Below are positions 43,060 through 53,783 of a stretch of 64,000 bases of DNA, in pieces. Source of the DNA: Antedon mediterranea. Its lineage: Eukaryota; Echinodermata; Crinoidea; Comatulida; Antedonidae. Location: assembly GCF_964355755.1 (NCBI RefSeq), contig NC_092672.1, forward strand, positions 4,774,001 through 4,838,000. The letters run 5' to 3'. The notes under the pieces are model-generated. The model saw only the letters and a list, made by a program, of their open reading frames with translations. It had not been told where the DNA came from and did not search any database. The stretch's first letter is position 1. Every line of letters begins with the position of its first letter. A program made the position numbers and the translations under genes.

Positions 43060-44837
43060 TGTACTGATTTCTAATCAGTAGGTTAATTTGTATAGCGCCA
43101 TCGTGCGGGTCCTTTTGGACAGATATGAGAACGTGATAATTAATTGTTTGTTTAGAGGACATAATAATCAACAAAGTTGTTATGTTGAATTTGAGCTACG
43201 ATACCGGAACCGGTAATGCTTTGTTATAGATGTTTTTTAGCTTTAGTTATGATACATTTAATATTCGTGACTCCTTCTTGCTTAGGCAGATTGGCATTAT
43301 TTAGATGGCGAGGTCGTTTAGACTCGCCGCCTAGAGCATGGAGGGTTGGAGTGGCATGTCCGGCGATTTTTTTTTTCGTACATAAGTTGGGGACCCCCTC
43401 ATGAAACGTCACAAAATAAACATGAATAATTCATCAGTTAAATTTTCTTGTTCCGTGTGCACCCAAGCGTATAGCAACAAAAAGTGATTACACAACTGCG
43501 ATACGATACTTTCTACAGTAGGCCTAGGATTCCAAGTCAATTCACGTGATTGCCTTCGCGCACTCTTCTTCACACAAAATGTGTCGAGTCGAGGCTAATC
43601 GACAGCTAGGCAAGACATTATAATTCATTGGACATAGCCCAAAGAAAGCTTAGACCCACAAGAATAAAGAATGTGTATAATTTGTGTACTGTATTTTTTT
43701 AATTCTGCTATTTTATTATCAAACAATATAGCATGTACTCAAAGGAATTTTAAAAATGCGCGTATATGAACACATGAGATGGGAAGATTTGACCCACGAC
43801 AATAAAAAATGTATTTTTGTGTAATGTTTATTGTTTAATTTTGCTGACTTATTACTCGGATTGTGTCATACCAAAGATAGTAAGTGTAACTATCTTTGGT
43901 CATACCTAACACACGCACGTCACACACACCCACACAGCTACTACTAGAATAGACATGGGTTTAGAGACTAATAATTAGGCCTAATAGTATTAATAGAAAC
44001 TATAGTTTTAACACGTAATTCTTTAGTAATAAAATTATATTAAAAACACCATAAACTAAAGGCTGATTATTTCGACAATCCACACAAAACGCCGCTATTC
44101 TTCTATGAAATCGCACGCCGCAACAACAGCGGAGATAGGCCTAGAATCGTACCGCACTTGTGTAATCACTTCTTGTTGCTATACGCTTGGGTGCACACGG
44201 AACAAGAAAATTTAACTGATGAATTATTCATGTTTATTTTGTGACGTTTCATGAGGGGGTCCCCAACTTATGTACGAAAAAAAAAATCGCGGCCGGAGCA
44301 GGTTGTCATGGGTGTCGCTGTTCTGTGGAGCCCACTTTTATGACCTCAGTTGTTTGTTTACATTGTTTATTTAAATTGTTATTTACTGATTATTATCATT
44401 ACGTTTACTGATAGCAGAATGATTGTAGAAGTTATGACGTGAACTTTAAGATTACTTTATAGTTATTTAGTCTATTTAAGACATGCAAATTTGCATCATG
44501 TATCACACAGTTAGCTGCACGTCATGGTGTGTTGTGCACATCTGAGCGGTCGTTCCGCTTGACGAAGCATAGATTACGTCATGTATGGTTGAGATACGTC
44601 ATTGTTCTCTTCCTAAGTTTTAATGTTGTATTTACCTCAGTTTGAGGTTGTATTTGCTGATTGCTATTACTTGTTTGTTTTCAGTAATTTACGGCTAGAG
44701 GCTAGAGGCTAGAGGCTAGAGGCTAGAGGCTAGAGATTAGAGGTTAGAGATATATGAAGAAATAAAGGCTGTAATACAGCATAAATGAGCCAGTAAATTC
44801 GTCGGTAGCGTTTCATTCTTAAGTACGTGTACTTACA
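43060..44837 (+). repeat. Left LTR of BEL element, interrupted
   Basis: Matches the right LTR on both sides of a 933-bp insertion (at 43364-44291). It has six copies of GGCTAGA at 44693-44734, against five in the right LTR. A short open frame inside (MLCYRCFLAL...) occurs in both LTRs and is not a gene. Confidence 0.95.
43364..44291. mobile_element. Foldback DNA element inside the left LTR
   Basis: Absent from the right LTR, so its limits are exact: about 928 bp flanked by (T/G)CCGG on both sides. Long terminal inverted repeats of about 140 bp: CGATTTTTTTTTTCGTACAT at the left and the complement at the right, continuing through AAGTTGGGGACCCCCTCATG and TTTTCTTGTTCCGTGTGCAC. The middle (about 43506-44160) is AT-rich without an open frame, so the element is non-autonomous. 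Confidence 0.92.
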
Positions 44838-44881
44838 GTAAATTACGGAGGTATTTCAACCAATCCTGAAAGTGAAGCAAG

Positions 44882-47800
44882 ATGCCCGCTAGCACATCTG
44901 ATCAAAAGGACAAGCTGAAACACTCCAGAAGAGTAAAAAGGGGAGCATTCACTAGAGCCTTAAATGTATTAAAAGCAGCGACAGCTGAAGAAAATGAGAA
45001 GGAAGTAGTAGAGAATGCTCTTGAAAGACTGCTAAATGCGTCTAATGGAGTAGAACAAGTTCATGATGCACTCGTTGCAATACTTGACACTGAACCTGAA
45101 TTAGAAGAAGCAGAAACGTATATTGAAATTGTGTTATTAGAGTTCACACAAGGTCTGCAAATAGGGAAAAAATATTTAGCAGATATCAAGGCAAGGGAGA
45201 CATCAGTGGTGGATACTACTACCAGCAACAGGGAGGATGATGACCGAAACGTAAGCAGCAATGCAATTGCGAAATTCCTAATGAAGAAAGATTTGATCAG
45301 CAATGGTTTGATTAAATTTGATGACAGTCCATTAAATTACAGATCATGGATGGGTACGTTTAAGGCAATTGTCAAAGAGCTATCCTTGAGTGCACGAGAA
45401 GAGTGTGATTTGATGATTAAATGGCTAGGTCCTGAATCGAGGAAAATAGTAATGAGGTTAAGGGCGGTTCATCTAGACAACCCTGAAAATGGCCTAAAGG
45501 ACATGTGGAAACGCTTAAATGAAGAGTATGGTGCCCCAGAGTTGATTGAGAGTGTTCTATTAAAGAAATTAGAAACCTTCCCGAGGATCAAAGATGACCA
45601 TCAGCTGAAGGAAATGTCAGACCTGTTAAGGGAAATTGAAGTAGCGAAATCAGATAAAAGACTACCAGGATTGGCCTGCTTTGATACCGCAAGGGGTGTT
45701 AATATGGTGACAGAAAAACTATCATACCAACTACAAGACCGGTGGCGTACAACCGGGGCAAGGTATAAAGCCGATAAAGATGTGTCGTTCCCGCCATTCA
45801 ATGTTTTTGTAGAGTTTGTTGCAAAAGAGGCCAAGGTACGTAACGACCCGTCATTTCAGATTACATCTGCATCAAAAAGCCGTGATAGCCATAAGGGAAA
45901 TAAATCTGGTGATTCCGCAAGAGCTTATAGTACTCAGTCCAAGCAGAAAAGGTGTTTTTGTTGTGACGGAAATCACACAGTGGAAGGATGTGATAAATTT
46001 AAGGGTTTAGAATTGAAACAGCGAGAAGAGCTAATAAGAAGGAAAGGATTATGTAGAGGTTGCTTGAAAAAAGGGCACATATGGAGAGAATGTAAGTGCC
46101 GAAGGATTTGTGATATATGTAAAGGCGAGCACCCTACTATCATGCATAGATTTTCAAACAGTACTGCTGAACCACCTGTAGTATCTTCGAACAGTGCAGC
46201 TGAACCACCTGTAGTATCTTCAAACAGCGCAGATAAACCACCTGTAGTATCTTCAAACAATTTGTGCAGCAATACATGTGACAATGAACAGTGTTGCTCT
46301 TCAATAGTGCCTGTGTGGATTGAATATGAGAAACAGGAAAGCATAACATACGCCCTTCTTGATGAGCAGTCAGACTCCTGTTTTATCTCAGCAAAACTTG
46401 CACAAGAATTAAAAACCAAGGGTGTCCGCATACAACTGGAAATATCAACAGTACTTACAAAGGGATGTGTTACTTCGGAGAAGATAAATGGTTTGAAGGT
46501 GAGAGGACTTAAAGAAGGGAAAACTATAAGTTTACCAGCAGCCTATACTCGGGATTCCATACCAGTATCAAGACACCAGATTCCTACTCCAAACTCAGTG
46601 AATGGTTGGCAGCATCTACAGAAAATAAAAAATGACTTAAGTCCACTTCTTGATATTGAAGTTGGTCTAATAATAGGCCACAATTGTTCTAGTGCACTGA
46701 TGCCAAGGGAAGTGGTACAAGGTAATCATGACGAAGATCCGTACGCAATTAAGACCTTATTAGGATGGGGTGTGGTAGGTGTCATTAAGGCACGGAAGGG
46801 AGAATCCACCAACAATGTGAAGCAATTCTCCTTCAAAACAACTACTAAAGAAGTAATAAAGGTGCTGGAAAGAGATTTCTTGGATGATCGTATAAATGGA
46901 AAAATGATATCAGTCGAGGACACAAAATTCTTGAACGCTATGCAAAAAGGATGTAGAACAGAAAATGGACATATCCAACTGCCATTACCATTTAAATTGG
47001 AAATTCCCAAGTTGCCTAACAACAAAGTAGCTGTTGGTAAGAGGTTAATTCAGCTGAGACACAAAATGATAAAACAGCCATCATTCGCTGCAAAATATAA
47101 AGAGTTTATGACTAGTATCATAGACAAAGGTCAGGCAGAAAAGGTACCTACAGAAGAACTTGTGTGTGAGTGTGAAAACGTATGGTATATTCCACATCAT
47201 GGAATATTTCACCCTAAAAAACCAGAAAAATTGAGGGTAGTTATGGACTGTGCATCACGCTACCAAGGTATATCCCTAAACGATATGTTACTCACTGGTC
47301 CAAATTTAACTAACAATCTAGTGGGTGTGATGCTAAGGTTCAGACAAGATCGCATAGCAGTCGTTGGCGATGTTGAAGGAATGTTCCATCAGGTTTTAGT
47401 GGCGCCGGAGCATCGAAACTTTTTGAGGTTCTTGTGGTGGCAACATGGTAATTTAAATGAAGAGCCCACTGATTACCGAATGCTCGTTCACGTTTTTGGA
47501 GCGGCTTCATCTCCTGGCTGTGCCAACTATGGATTTAAAAAAGTAGCAGATTTGTATGAAAACGAGTATGGGACTGATGCTGCTGAATTCGTCCGCAGAG
47601 GATTCTACGTGGATGATGGCTTAAAGGCTGTTCCAACGATCGATGCTGCTATCAGTTTGATAAAGAGAACTGTGGATATGCTTAGCAGAGGCGGCTTTAG
47701 GTTGCACAAATTTCTCTCTAATTCTCCAGAGGTATTGAAGTCCTTACCCGCCACGTCAATTGCTTCCAAAGTAAACCAGTTGGACTTGAGTGATCTTCCT

Positions 47801-50128
47801 ACAGAGCGGACGTTGGGTATATTGTGGAATGCAGCGGAAGATACCTTTACATTTGAAGCCAATTTGAGAAATAAGCCATCAACTAGAAGAGGTATTCTGT
47901 CTACGGTGAGTGCTATATTTGACCCTCTTGGGTTTGTTGGTCCTTACGTTCTGTTGGGTAAACGCATATTGCAGGAGATTTGTGCTGGTGGTGCTGAATG
48001 GGATCATCCGGTTGGTGAAGAAACCCTTAGATCATGGGAAGAATGGAAAAAGCAATTGGTGTACTTGAAAGACGTCAGTATTGAAAGATGTTATAAGCCA
48101 ATAAGCAATAGAAATTCAGAAATTGTATCCACCGAGCTACACCATTTTAGTGATGCGAGCGAGAAAGGATACGGTCAGTGTTCATACTTACGACTTGTTG
48201 ATAAAGAAGGTAAAGTGAAGACATCACTCTTAATTAGCAAATGCCGTGTAGCTCCTAAGAGAATGATAACTATACCAAGGTTGGAACTGGCAGCTGCAGT
48301 GGTATCGGTTAAGGTTGCATCCATGCTGAAAGAAGAGATAGAGTATCCGAACGTCACTGAGTATTTCTGGACTGACAGCCAAGTAGTCATTGGATATATT
48401 AATAATGAAGCGAAAAGGTTTAACACCTTTGTAGCTAATAGGGTGCAACAAATTCACGATGCGAGCACTAGTGGTCAGTGGCACTACGTAAGCAGTGAGG
48501 ATAATCCCGCTGATATTGCATCACGTGGAATGGATGCTGAGAAATTGAGAGATTGCGAGAGGTGGTGGCATGGACCAGCTTTCTTAAACCGTGAAAAATA
48601 TACAATCAACCAGTTACATATTGAAATAAAAGATGACGATGTGGAAGTAAGGCAAGCTAAGGTGTTTGCAACACAAGTGAAAACTGAACTGATTCCAGAC
48701 ATGTTAAGAAGAACTTCCAGTTGGCACAAGGTACGACAAATACTTGCAAGGTGTTTAATCTTTATTTATAAATTAAGAGGATGGAAGCGATCCGGAGAAG
48801 TTACGGTAGAAGACCTAACTAGAAGTGAAAAATTGATAATTAAAGCTGTGCAATACAATGAATGGAAGGATTTGAATGCGCTGGTGAAGTTAGACCCAGT
48901 CGTAGACAACGATGGATTGCTGCGTGTAGGAGGTCGTTTAAAGAAAACTAATCTACCAGAAGAAATTAAACATCCAGTAATCATCCCTGCAAAAAGTGAT
49001 TTAACCCGATTAATAGTCAGTCATTACCATAATCAAGTGTACCACCAAGGTAGAGGGATTACTCTTAATGCGGTGCGAGCTGCTGGGTTCTGGATGATAG
49101 GTGGCGTGGCATCTGTCTCGAGATATATTCACGACTGCACGGTATGTCGTCGACTTAGACGACCTACAGAACTCCAGCGTATGGCAGATCTACCAGTCGA
49201 AAGAGCCGAGGCAGGTCCTGCCTTTAGTTACTGTGGCGTAGACTTCTTTGGGCCGATCATTGTAAAAAATGGTAGAAAGGAACTTAAGCGCTATGGTGTG
49301 CTATTTACATGTTTGGTGTCTCGAAGTGTGCACCTGGAGATAGCCAGCTCGTTATCGACAGATTCCTTTATGAATGCCTTTCGGCGATTTTTATGTAGGA
49401 GAGGACCCGTCAGACAAATGAGGTCCGACCAAGGAACCAATTTTATTGGTGCCACAAGAGAGCTGAAGGAAGCAGTAAAAGAGATGGATCAAGAGGCAAT
49501 TCGCATAAATATGCTAAGGTTAAATTGTGATTGGAAATTTAACACACCCACTGCAAGCCATCACGGAGGAGCTTGGGAGCGTATGATCAGAACAACCAGA
49601 AACATTTTTGATAGCTTAATGCTTCAGCATAAGGCGTTATTGAATGATGACATGCTGAGCACATTTATGACAGAAGCAGAAGCAATAATTAACAGCAGAC
49701 CTTTATGTGCTACTAACGATGCATCTTTAGAACCGTTGACACCATTTCACTTGTTAACGATGAAAAGCAGTGCGGTGTATGCTCCGCCAGGAAACTTCAA
49801 AAGGGACGGGAAGTTTAGCCGGAAGCTCTGGAGAAGAGTCCAGCACCTGGCGGATACGTTTTGGAGTAGATGGCAAAAAGAATATATTATCAATTTACAG
49901 CAAAGACAGAAGTGGACTAAGAAGAAAAGAAACATAAGCATTGGAGATATTGTACTTTTGTATGAAGAAGGTGTCCCGAGAAATCATTGGGAGCTTGCTC
50001 GAGTTACTAATACCAAGCCGAGTGATGATGGTTTAGTGAGAAGCGTCACTGTCTTCGTTGGACGAAGAAGAACAACATTGGATAGGCCAGTAACCAAGAT
50101 TGTGTTGTTGGTTCCTAAAGATCAGTAA
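44882..50128 (+). CDS. BEL/Pao Gag-Pol polyprotein, intact
   Basis: 1748-residue uninterrupted ORF. Approximate order: Gag-like DUF1759 region (140-330), two Cys/His zinc-knuckle clusters (358-415), a threefold 14-residue repeat (PPVVSSNSA, 424-460), retroviral-type aspartic protease domain with ALLDEQSDS (about 493), reverse transcriptase with VVGDVEG (about 830) and YVDD (about 908), the Pao-type peptidase/RNase H region with DASEKGYG, then integrase. Integrase has an HHCC zinc finger (1380-1425) and catalytic Asp, Asp, Glu in YCGVDFFG (1452), RSDQGTNF (1515) and HHGGAWERM (1565). A DUF5641-type C-terminal domain (VLLYEEGVPRNHW) closes the protein. All catalytic residues are present, so it looks capable of activity. 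Purely a transposon protein; the host gene content is unaffected apart from its position between two receptors. Confidence 0.97.
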   Translation: MPASTSDQKDKLKHSRRVKRGAFTRALNVLKAATAEENEKEVVENALERLLNASNGVEQVHDALVAILDTEPELEEAETYIEIVLLEFTQGLQIGKKYLADIKARETSVVDTTTSNREDDDRNVSSNAIAKFLMKKDLISNGLIKFDDSPLNYRSWMGTFKAIVKELSLSAREECDLMIKWLGPESRKIVMRLRAVHLDNPENGLKDMWKRLNEEYGAPELIESVLLKKLETFPRIKDDHQLKEMSDLLREIEVAKSDKRLPGLACFDTARGVNMVTEKLSYQLQDRWRTTGARYKADKDVSFPPFNVFVEFVAKEAKVRNDPSFQITSASKSRDSHKGNKSGDSARAYSTQSKQKRCFCCDGNHTVEGCDKFKGLELKQREELIRRKGLCRGCLKKGHIWRECKCRRICDICKGEHPTIMHRFSNSTAEPPVVSSNSAAEPPVVSSNSADKPPVVSSNNLCSNTCDNEQCCSSIVPVWIEYEKQESITYALLDEQSDSCFISAKLAQELKTKGVRIQLEISTVLTKGCVTSEKINGLKVRGLKEGKTISLPAAYTRDSIPVSRHQIPTPNSVNGWQHLQKIKNDLSPLLDIEVGLIIGHNCSSALMPREVVQGNHDEDPYAIKTLLGWGVVGVIKARKGESTNNVKQFSFKTTTKEVIKVLERDFLDDRINGKMISVEDTKFLNAMQKGCRTENGHIQLPLPFKLEIPKLPNNKVAVGKRLIQLRHKMIKQPSFAAKYKEFMTSIIDKGQAEKVPTEELVCECENVWYIPHHGIFHPKKPEKLRVVMDCASRYQGISLNDMLLTGPNLTNNLVGVMLRFRQDRIAVVGDVEGMFHQVLVAPEHRNFLRFLWWQHGNLNEEPTDYRMLVHVFGAASSPGCANYGFKKVADLYENEYGTDAAEFVRRGFYVDDGLKAVPTIDAAISLIKRTVDMLSRGGFRLHKFLSNSPEVLKSLPATSIASKVNQLDLSDLPTERTLGILWNAAEDTFTFEANLRNKPSTRRGILSTVSAIFDPLGFVGPYVLLGKRILQEICAGGAEWDHPVGEETLRSWEEWKKQLVYLKDVSIERCYKPISNRNSEIVSTELHHFSDASEKGYGQCSYLRLVDKEGKVKTSLLISKCRVAPKRMITIPRLELAAAVVSVKVASMLKEEIEYPNVTEYFWTDSQVVIGYINNEAKRFNTFVANRVQQIHDASTSGQWHYVSSEDNPADIASRGMDAEKLRDCERWWHGPAFLNREKYTINQLHIEIKDDDVEVRQAKVFATQVKTELIPDMLRRTSSWHKVRQILARCLIFIYKLRGWKRSGEVTVEDLTRSEKLIIKAVQYNEWKDLNALVKLDPVVDNDGLLRVGGRLKKTNLPEEIKHPVIIPAKSDLTRLIVSHYHNQVYHQGRGITLNAVRAAGFWMIGGVASVSRYIHDCTVCRRLRRPTELQRMADLPVERAEAGPAFSYCGVDFFGPIIVKNGRKELKRYGVLFTCLVSRSVHLEIASSLSTDSFMNAFRRFLCRRGPVRQMRSDQGTNFIGATRELKEAVKEMDQEAIRINMLRLNCDWKFNTPTASHHGGAWERMIRTTRNIFDSLMLQHKALLNDDMLSTFMTEAEAIINSRPLCATNDASLEPLTPFHLLTMKSSAVYAPPGNFKRDGKFSRKLWRRVQHLADTFWSRWQKEYIINLQQRQKWTKKKRNISIGDIVLLYEEGVPRNHWELARVTNTKPSDDGLVRSVTVFVGRRRTTLDRPVTKIVLLVPKDQ

Positions 50129-50253
50129 TCTAACACTGCAGTTGTAGAAATTATATAATTTAGTAATTGTTTGAATCTTACTTTGTTTATTATTGATAAT
50201 TATACCATTGTTTAATGTGTTTGTTAGAAATTGTAGTCAATTTATGGGAGGCC

Positions 50254-51091
50254 TGTACTGATTTCTAATCAGTAGGTTAATTTGTATAGCGCCATCGTGC
50301 GGGTCCTTTTGGACAGATATGAGAACGTGATAATTAATTGTTTGTTTAGAGGACATAATAATCAACAAAGTTGTTATGTTGAATTTGAGCTACGATACCG
50401 GAACCGGTAATGCTTTGTTATAGATGTTTTTTAGCTTTAGTTATGATACATTTAATATTCGTGACTCCTTCTTGCTTAGGCAGATTGGCATTATTTAGAT
50501 GGCGAGGTCGTTTAGACTCGCCGCCTAGAGCATGGAGGGTTGGAGTGGCATGGCCGGAGCAGGTTGTCATGGGTGTCGCTGTTCTGTGGAGCCCACTTTT
50601 ATGACCTCAGTTGTTTGTTTACATTGTTTATTTAAATTGTTATTTACTGATTATTATCATTACGTTTACTGATAGCAGAATGATTGTAGAAGTTATGACG
50701 TGAACTTTAAGATTACTTTATAGTTATTTAGTCTATTTAAGACATGCAAATTTGCATCATGTATCACACAGTTAGCTGCACGTCATGGTGTGTTGTGCAC
50801 ATCTGAGCGGTCGTTCCGCTTGACGAAGCATAGATTACGTCATGTATGGTTGAGATACGTCATTGTTCTCTTCCTAAGTTTTAATGTTGTATTTACCTCA
50901 GTTTGAGGTTGTATTTGCTGATTGCTATTACTTGTTTGTTTTCAGTAATTTACGGCTAGAGGCTAGAGGCTAGAGGCTAGAGGCTAGAGATTAGAGGTTA
51001 GAGATATATGAAGAAATAAAGGCTGTAATACAGCATAAATGAGCCAGTAAATTCGTCGGTAGCGTTTCATTCTTAAGTACGTGTACTTACA
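50254..51091 (+). repeat. Right LTR of BEL element, uninterrupted
   Basis: 838 bp, TGTACTGATT to GTACTTACA, with five GGCTAGA units at 50954-50988. It supplies the empty-site sequence for the insertion in the left LTR. Confidence 0.97.
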
Positions 51092-51098
51092 AATCCTT

Positions 51099-51530
51099 TA
51101 AATTGATGATTTTACAGATGTGTTTCTTTGTATACTGTAATGACAATGTAACTCCTCGAGCTCCCCATGCTCAATGTTTTTGTTTCTATGGAGCGCCAAA
51201 AGAGCAACAATAATAGTACAAGTATAAAAACAGAAAGAAAACGAAACAAAAAAACTTATCATGATTTTTAAATTAAAATTTATTTGCCAGTATTTATTTC
51301 TTCGTACTTGCATGATTATACTATTATCATTACAATTTTAATTTTACATTGTTCCATCCACACTGTAGATGGACTCCACAGAGTTTTCAGCCCTCTATAT
51401 AATTTTTGCTCTTTTGACGTTCCATAGAAACAAAAACATTGAACATGGCCCATCATGGGGTAGGCCTACTGTACTGTAGGCTAGTCATTTTGTGTGCGAG
51501 AAAAACGTCTGTAAAATCATCAATTTGAAA
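51099..51530. repeat. Foldback segment within the host DNA transposon
   Basis: AAATTGATGATTTTACAGA at the left pairs with TCTGTAAAATCATCAATTT near 51509-51528. An inner pair CAATGTTTTTGTTTCTATGG (near 51172) matches the complement near 51421-51440. Arms are diverged in other places. The BEL integration point touches its left edge. Confidence 0.75.
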
Positions 51531-51731
51531 ATGTATTTGTTACTTTTTATGTGATTCTTTTTCATGAAAGTGCCAATTCTAAGGTGTGGTATTCAGAATA
51601 AATGTTGGGAGTTAAAATACAAGGCAGGTGCGAAAGATAAATATTTGTAATCTTAGTTTAGGTGTTGGGTCTTAGCTTTCGTGATCTTAGGTCTTATGGG
51701 GTCTGAGCTTTCGTGACACCCATCTGTTTCA

Positions 51732-53783
51732 TCACTTCGTCCCGCTGCTTTACCGTATTTAAGCTGATAGACATAGACTTGCCACAAGATACGGTACACA
51801 CTACTGTATTTATACGTAGCGCCACCAACAAGCATGTAAGTAACTGGATTGAAGTATGGCACGCCATCTTTTTTCACGAATATTAAACCGAATCTCCTTC
51901 TACAATGTTGACCACATCTTATTATCAGCAATTATTTGGAAAGCAGGCACAACCGGTGTAAAAGTGATGTTTTTACTGTACATTATTTTAAAAGTAAAAA
52001 AATAGAAATTCAAAATCATAAAAATGTGTCATTGTTTTCGAATAATCGTGTAGGCTAAGTTTTGCCTCGTGAGCTGGCTTAAAAAGGTGCTCTAAATCCC
52101 AAGTCTCTGTTACTTATTTATATTTATTTTTACTGTATATGGTTTTATTCAGTAAACAAATTGAAAGAACAATTGAAATTTCTATCGAAATTGCTTTATT
52201 GTGTTAAGGGTCTTTCACACCTGTTCCGGCGTCCTGAAAACGAAACATTAGGCCCTATTGATGTTCGATTCGCCGGACCGGAACCGTGCCGGAATAGGTG
52301 TGAACGACTCTTTAGTCAAGTGTTTTCAAGTGTAAACATTGCGACTGGACTTCTATAATATAATAACTATAATATAAGAATCATGTTAGCACGTTAGAAT
52401 ACCTATTATACAGTACAAACCCCTTATTAAATGTTCCTGTAATATGGGTATCATCTGAAGTTAAAATGTATCTGTTCCTTTATTTTTACTGGAAAGTGTC
52501 CCCTTATATAGGTGTTCTACTGTAGTAAATTACCGCCTCATAAATACATAAATTCCAGATTTTTATTCGTTCGTAAAGAAATTCTGTCAATTTTTGTTAT
52601 AAATCGGGGGATTTGGTCATACTGTATCACAGAGTGGGGAGATAATGCTACACTGACGTTGTACGCACAAACCGCCATCTGCTCTCCTTGCTACCCCAGG
52701 GTATAAGGCAATTCATTTCACATTATAAATGGTCTTTTTATCTTTTATATCTTGTACTTAAACATTGTAACATAATTTGTATCTTTATTTAAATGCAAAC
52801 AATGTAATTTTCTATGAATAATAAATCTGAGGATCAGTTAACTCGCAATTTATTTCTATTACAGCCGAAAGAGCTTCCTGATCAATTTGTAAAGTTTATA
52901 TTTAGTTTAACCACTAATGTCTTTATATGTTTACTGTATTAACGAGTAAGTACTGAGAATCGAATCTGTGGTTAGTCACTATAGGATATTATTATAGGAT
53001 TTGTTTTCTGCGGGTAACAAAAGTAGACCTTAATCTCCTTTCATATGGAATTTTATTCATATATCATCCAATTGTGACGCAATGTACGGTGCTATACAAT
53101 ACATAGATGTAATTGTCTCCCCAACAAATAAGAGTAATAAAATTAGACATTGAAAAGCCATTTTGTAAGTAGTGTAGTTTAAATCAAGTTTATCACTTCC
53201 TTCTAAAAAATTGTGTTTTCACTTATAAAAATGGCAAAATAAACGGTAAATTCAATCAAAAACCCTGACAGCCAATCTGACTTAAATTATAGTTTTTGGT
53301 AGGCAAATAATTATGTTTTTCCCATATTTTGGGTCAAAGTTAATATCTATTATGTGACATTAAAATGGCAAACAAACCTTCAGGAGGAGGACAATCTTTA
53401 AGAATCTTATTCTTATTCTTTATTGCCAATCAAAAACAACAACAAACAACTACAAAGTAAGTCATGCCAGGAAACACAAAAGGAAACTAAATCCTTATGA
53501 CAAGAGTCTGTGAATCCTCTTACCAAGTAGCACATAATGATAAACTATAGCATTTCAATAAATATATTCAATATAAATATCCACACAGGAAATATTTAAA
53601 AAAAATTAATAAAAATACAAAAACAAGCTGAAAAGTACTCAGAGAAGAAATTCATTTTAAGTTCAAAAAATTCATTTTAAGTTTTTCTCGTTGTCTCTCC
53701 TTTTAAAGATAGGATAGGAACTTATAATAAATAATCAAGCTTGGAAACACAGTTAGGCTCCTATAAACAAATCTTCATTTTAT
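51732..53783. other. Intergenic region between nested transposon and receptor 2
   Basis: AT-rich; only one small MITE (52204-52314) and a possible decayed repeat (52410-52525) are recognisable. The small open frames at 51653-51931 and 52161-52358 have no coding support. Confidence 0.55.
52204..52314. mobile_element. Small foldback MITE (family D)
   Basis: Termini TAAGGGTCTTTCACACCTG and the near-complement AGGTGTGAACGACTCTTTA, inner arms TTCCGGC/GCCGGAA. About 110 bp, non-coding. Confidence 0.75.

Larger units (their letters stand above)
43060..51091 (+). mobile_element. BEL/Pao LTR retrotransposon, complete
   Basis: 8,032 bp including a nested insertion. LTRs 43060-44837 (interrupted) and 50254-51091 (838 bp) both begin TGTACTGATT and end GTACTTACA. 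The 5-bp target duplication AATCC is at 43055-43059 and 51092-51096. Outside the nested insertion, the LTRs differ by one 7-bp repeat unit and very few bases, so insertion is recent. One long ORF (44882-50128) covers gag and pol. A polypurine-like tract (ATGGGAGG) precedes the right LTR; a primer binding site was not identified. No env gene. Confidence 0.97.
42596..51731. mobile_element. DNA transposon (1.08 kb) split by a BEL element
   Basis: Outer boundaries: target duplication ATCTGTTTCA at 42596-42605 and 51722-51731. Just inside are inverted termini: GGGTGTCACGAAAGCTCAGA from 42606 and its complement ending at 51721. Terminal repeats are about 80-95 bp; the left one carries a 15-bp duplication. 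Removing the BEL element (43060-51091) and one AATCC leaves about 1,079 bp with no coding frame, so it is non-autonomous. A ~10-bp duplication with long GGG-starting inverted repeats is most like Mutator-type elements, but the superfamily is an inference. The part right of the BEL contains a further foldback at 51099-51530. Confidence 0.88.

Noticed and set aside
43216-43404. Open frame starting MLCYRCFLAL in the LTR
   Set aside because: Present in both LTRs, short and interrupted; part of the retrotransposon's non-coding terminal repeat.
51653-51931. 92-residue minus-strand frame right of the nested transposon
   Set aside because: It starts within the terminal inverted repeat and target duplication of the DNA element and has no domain support.
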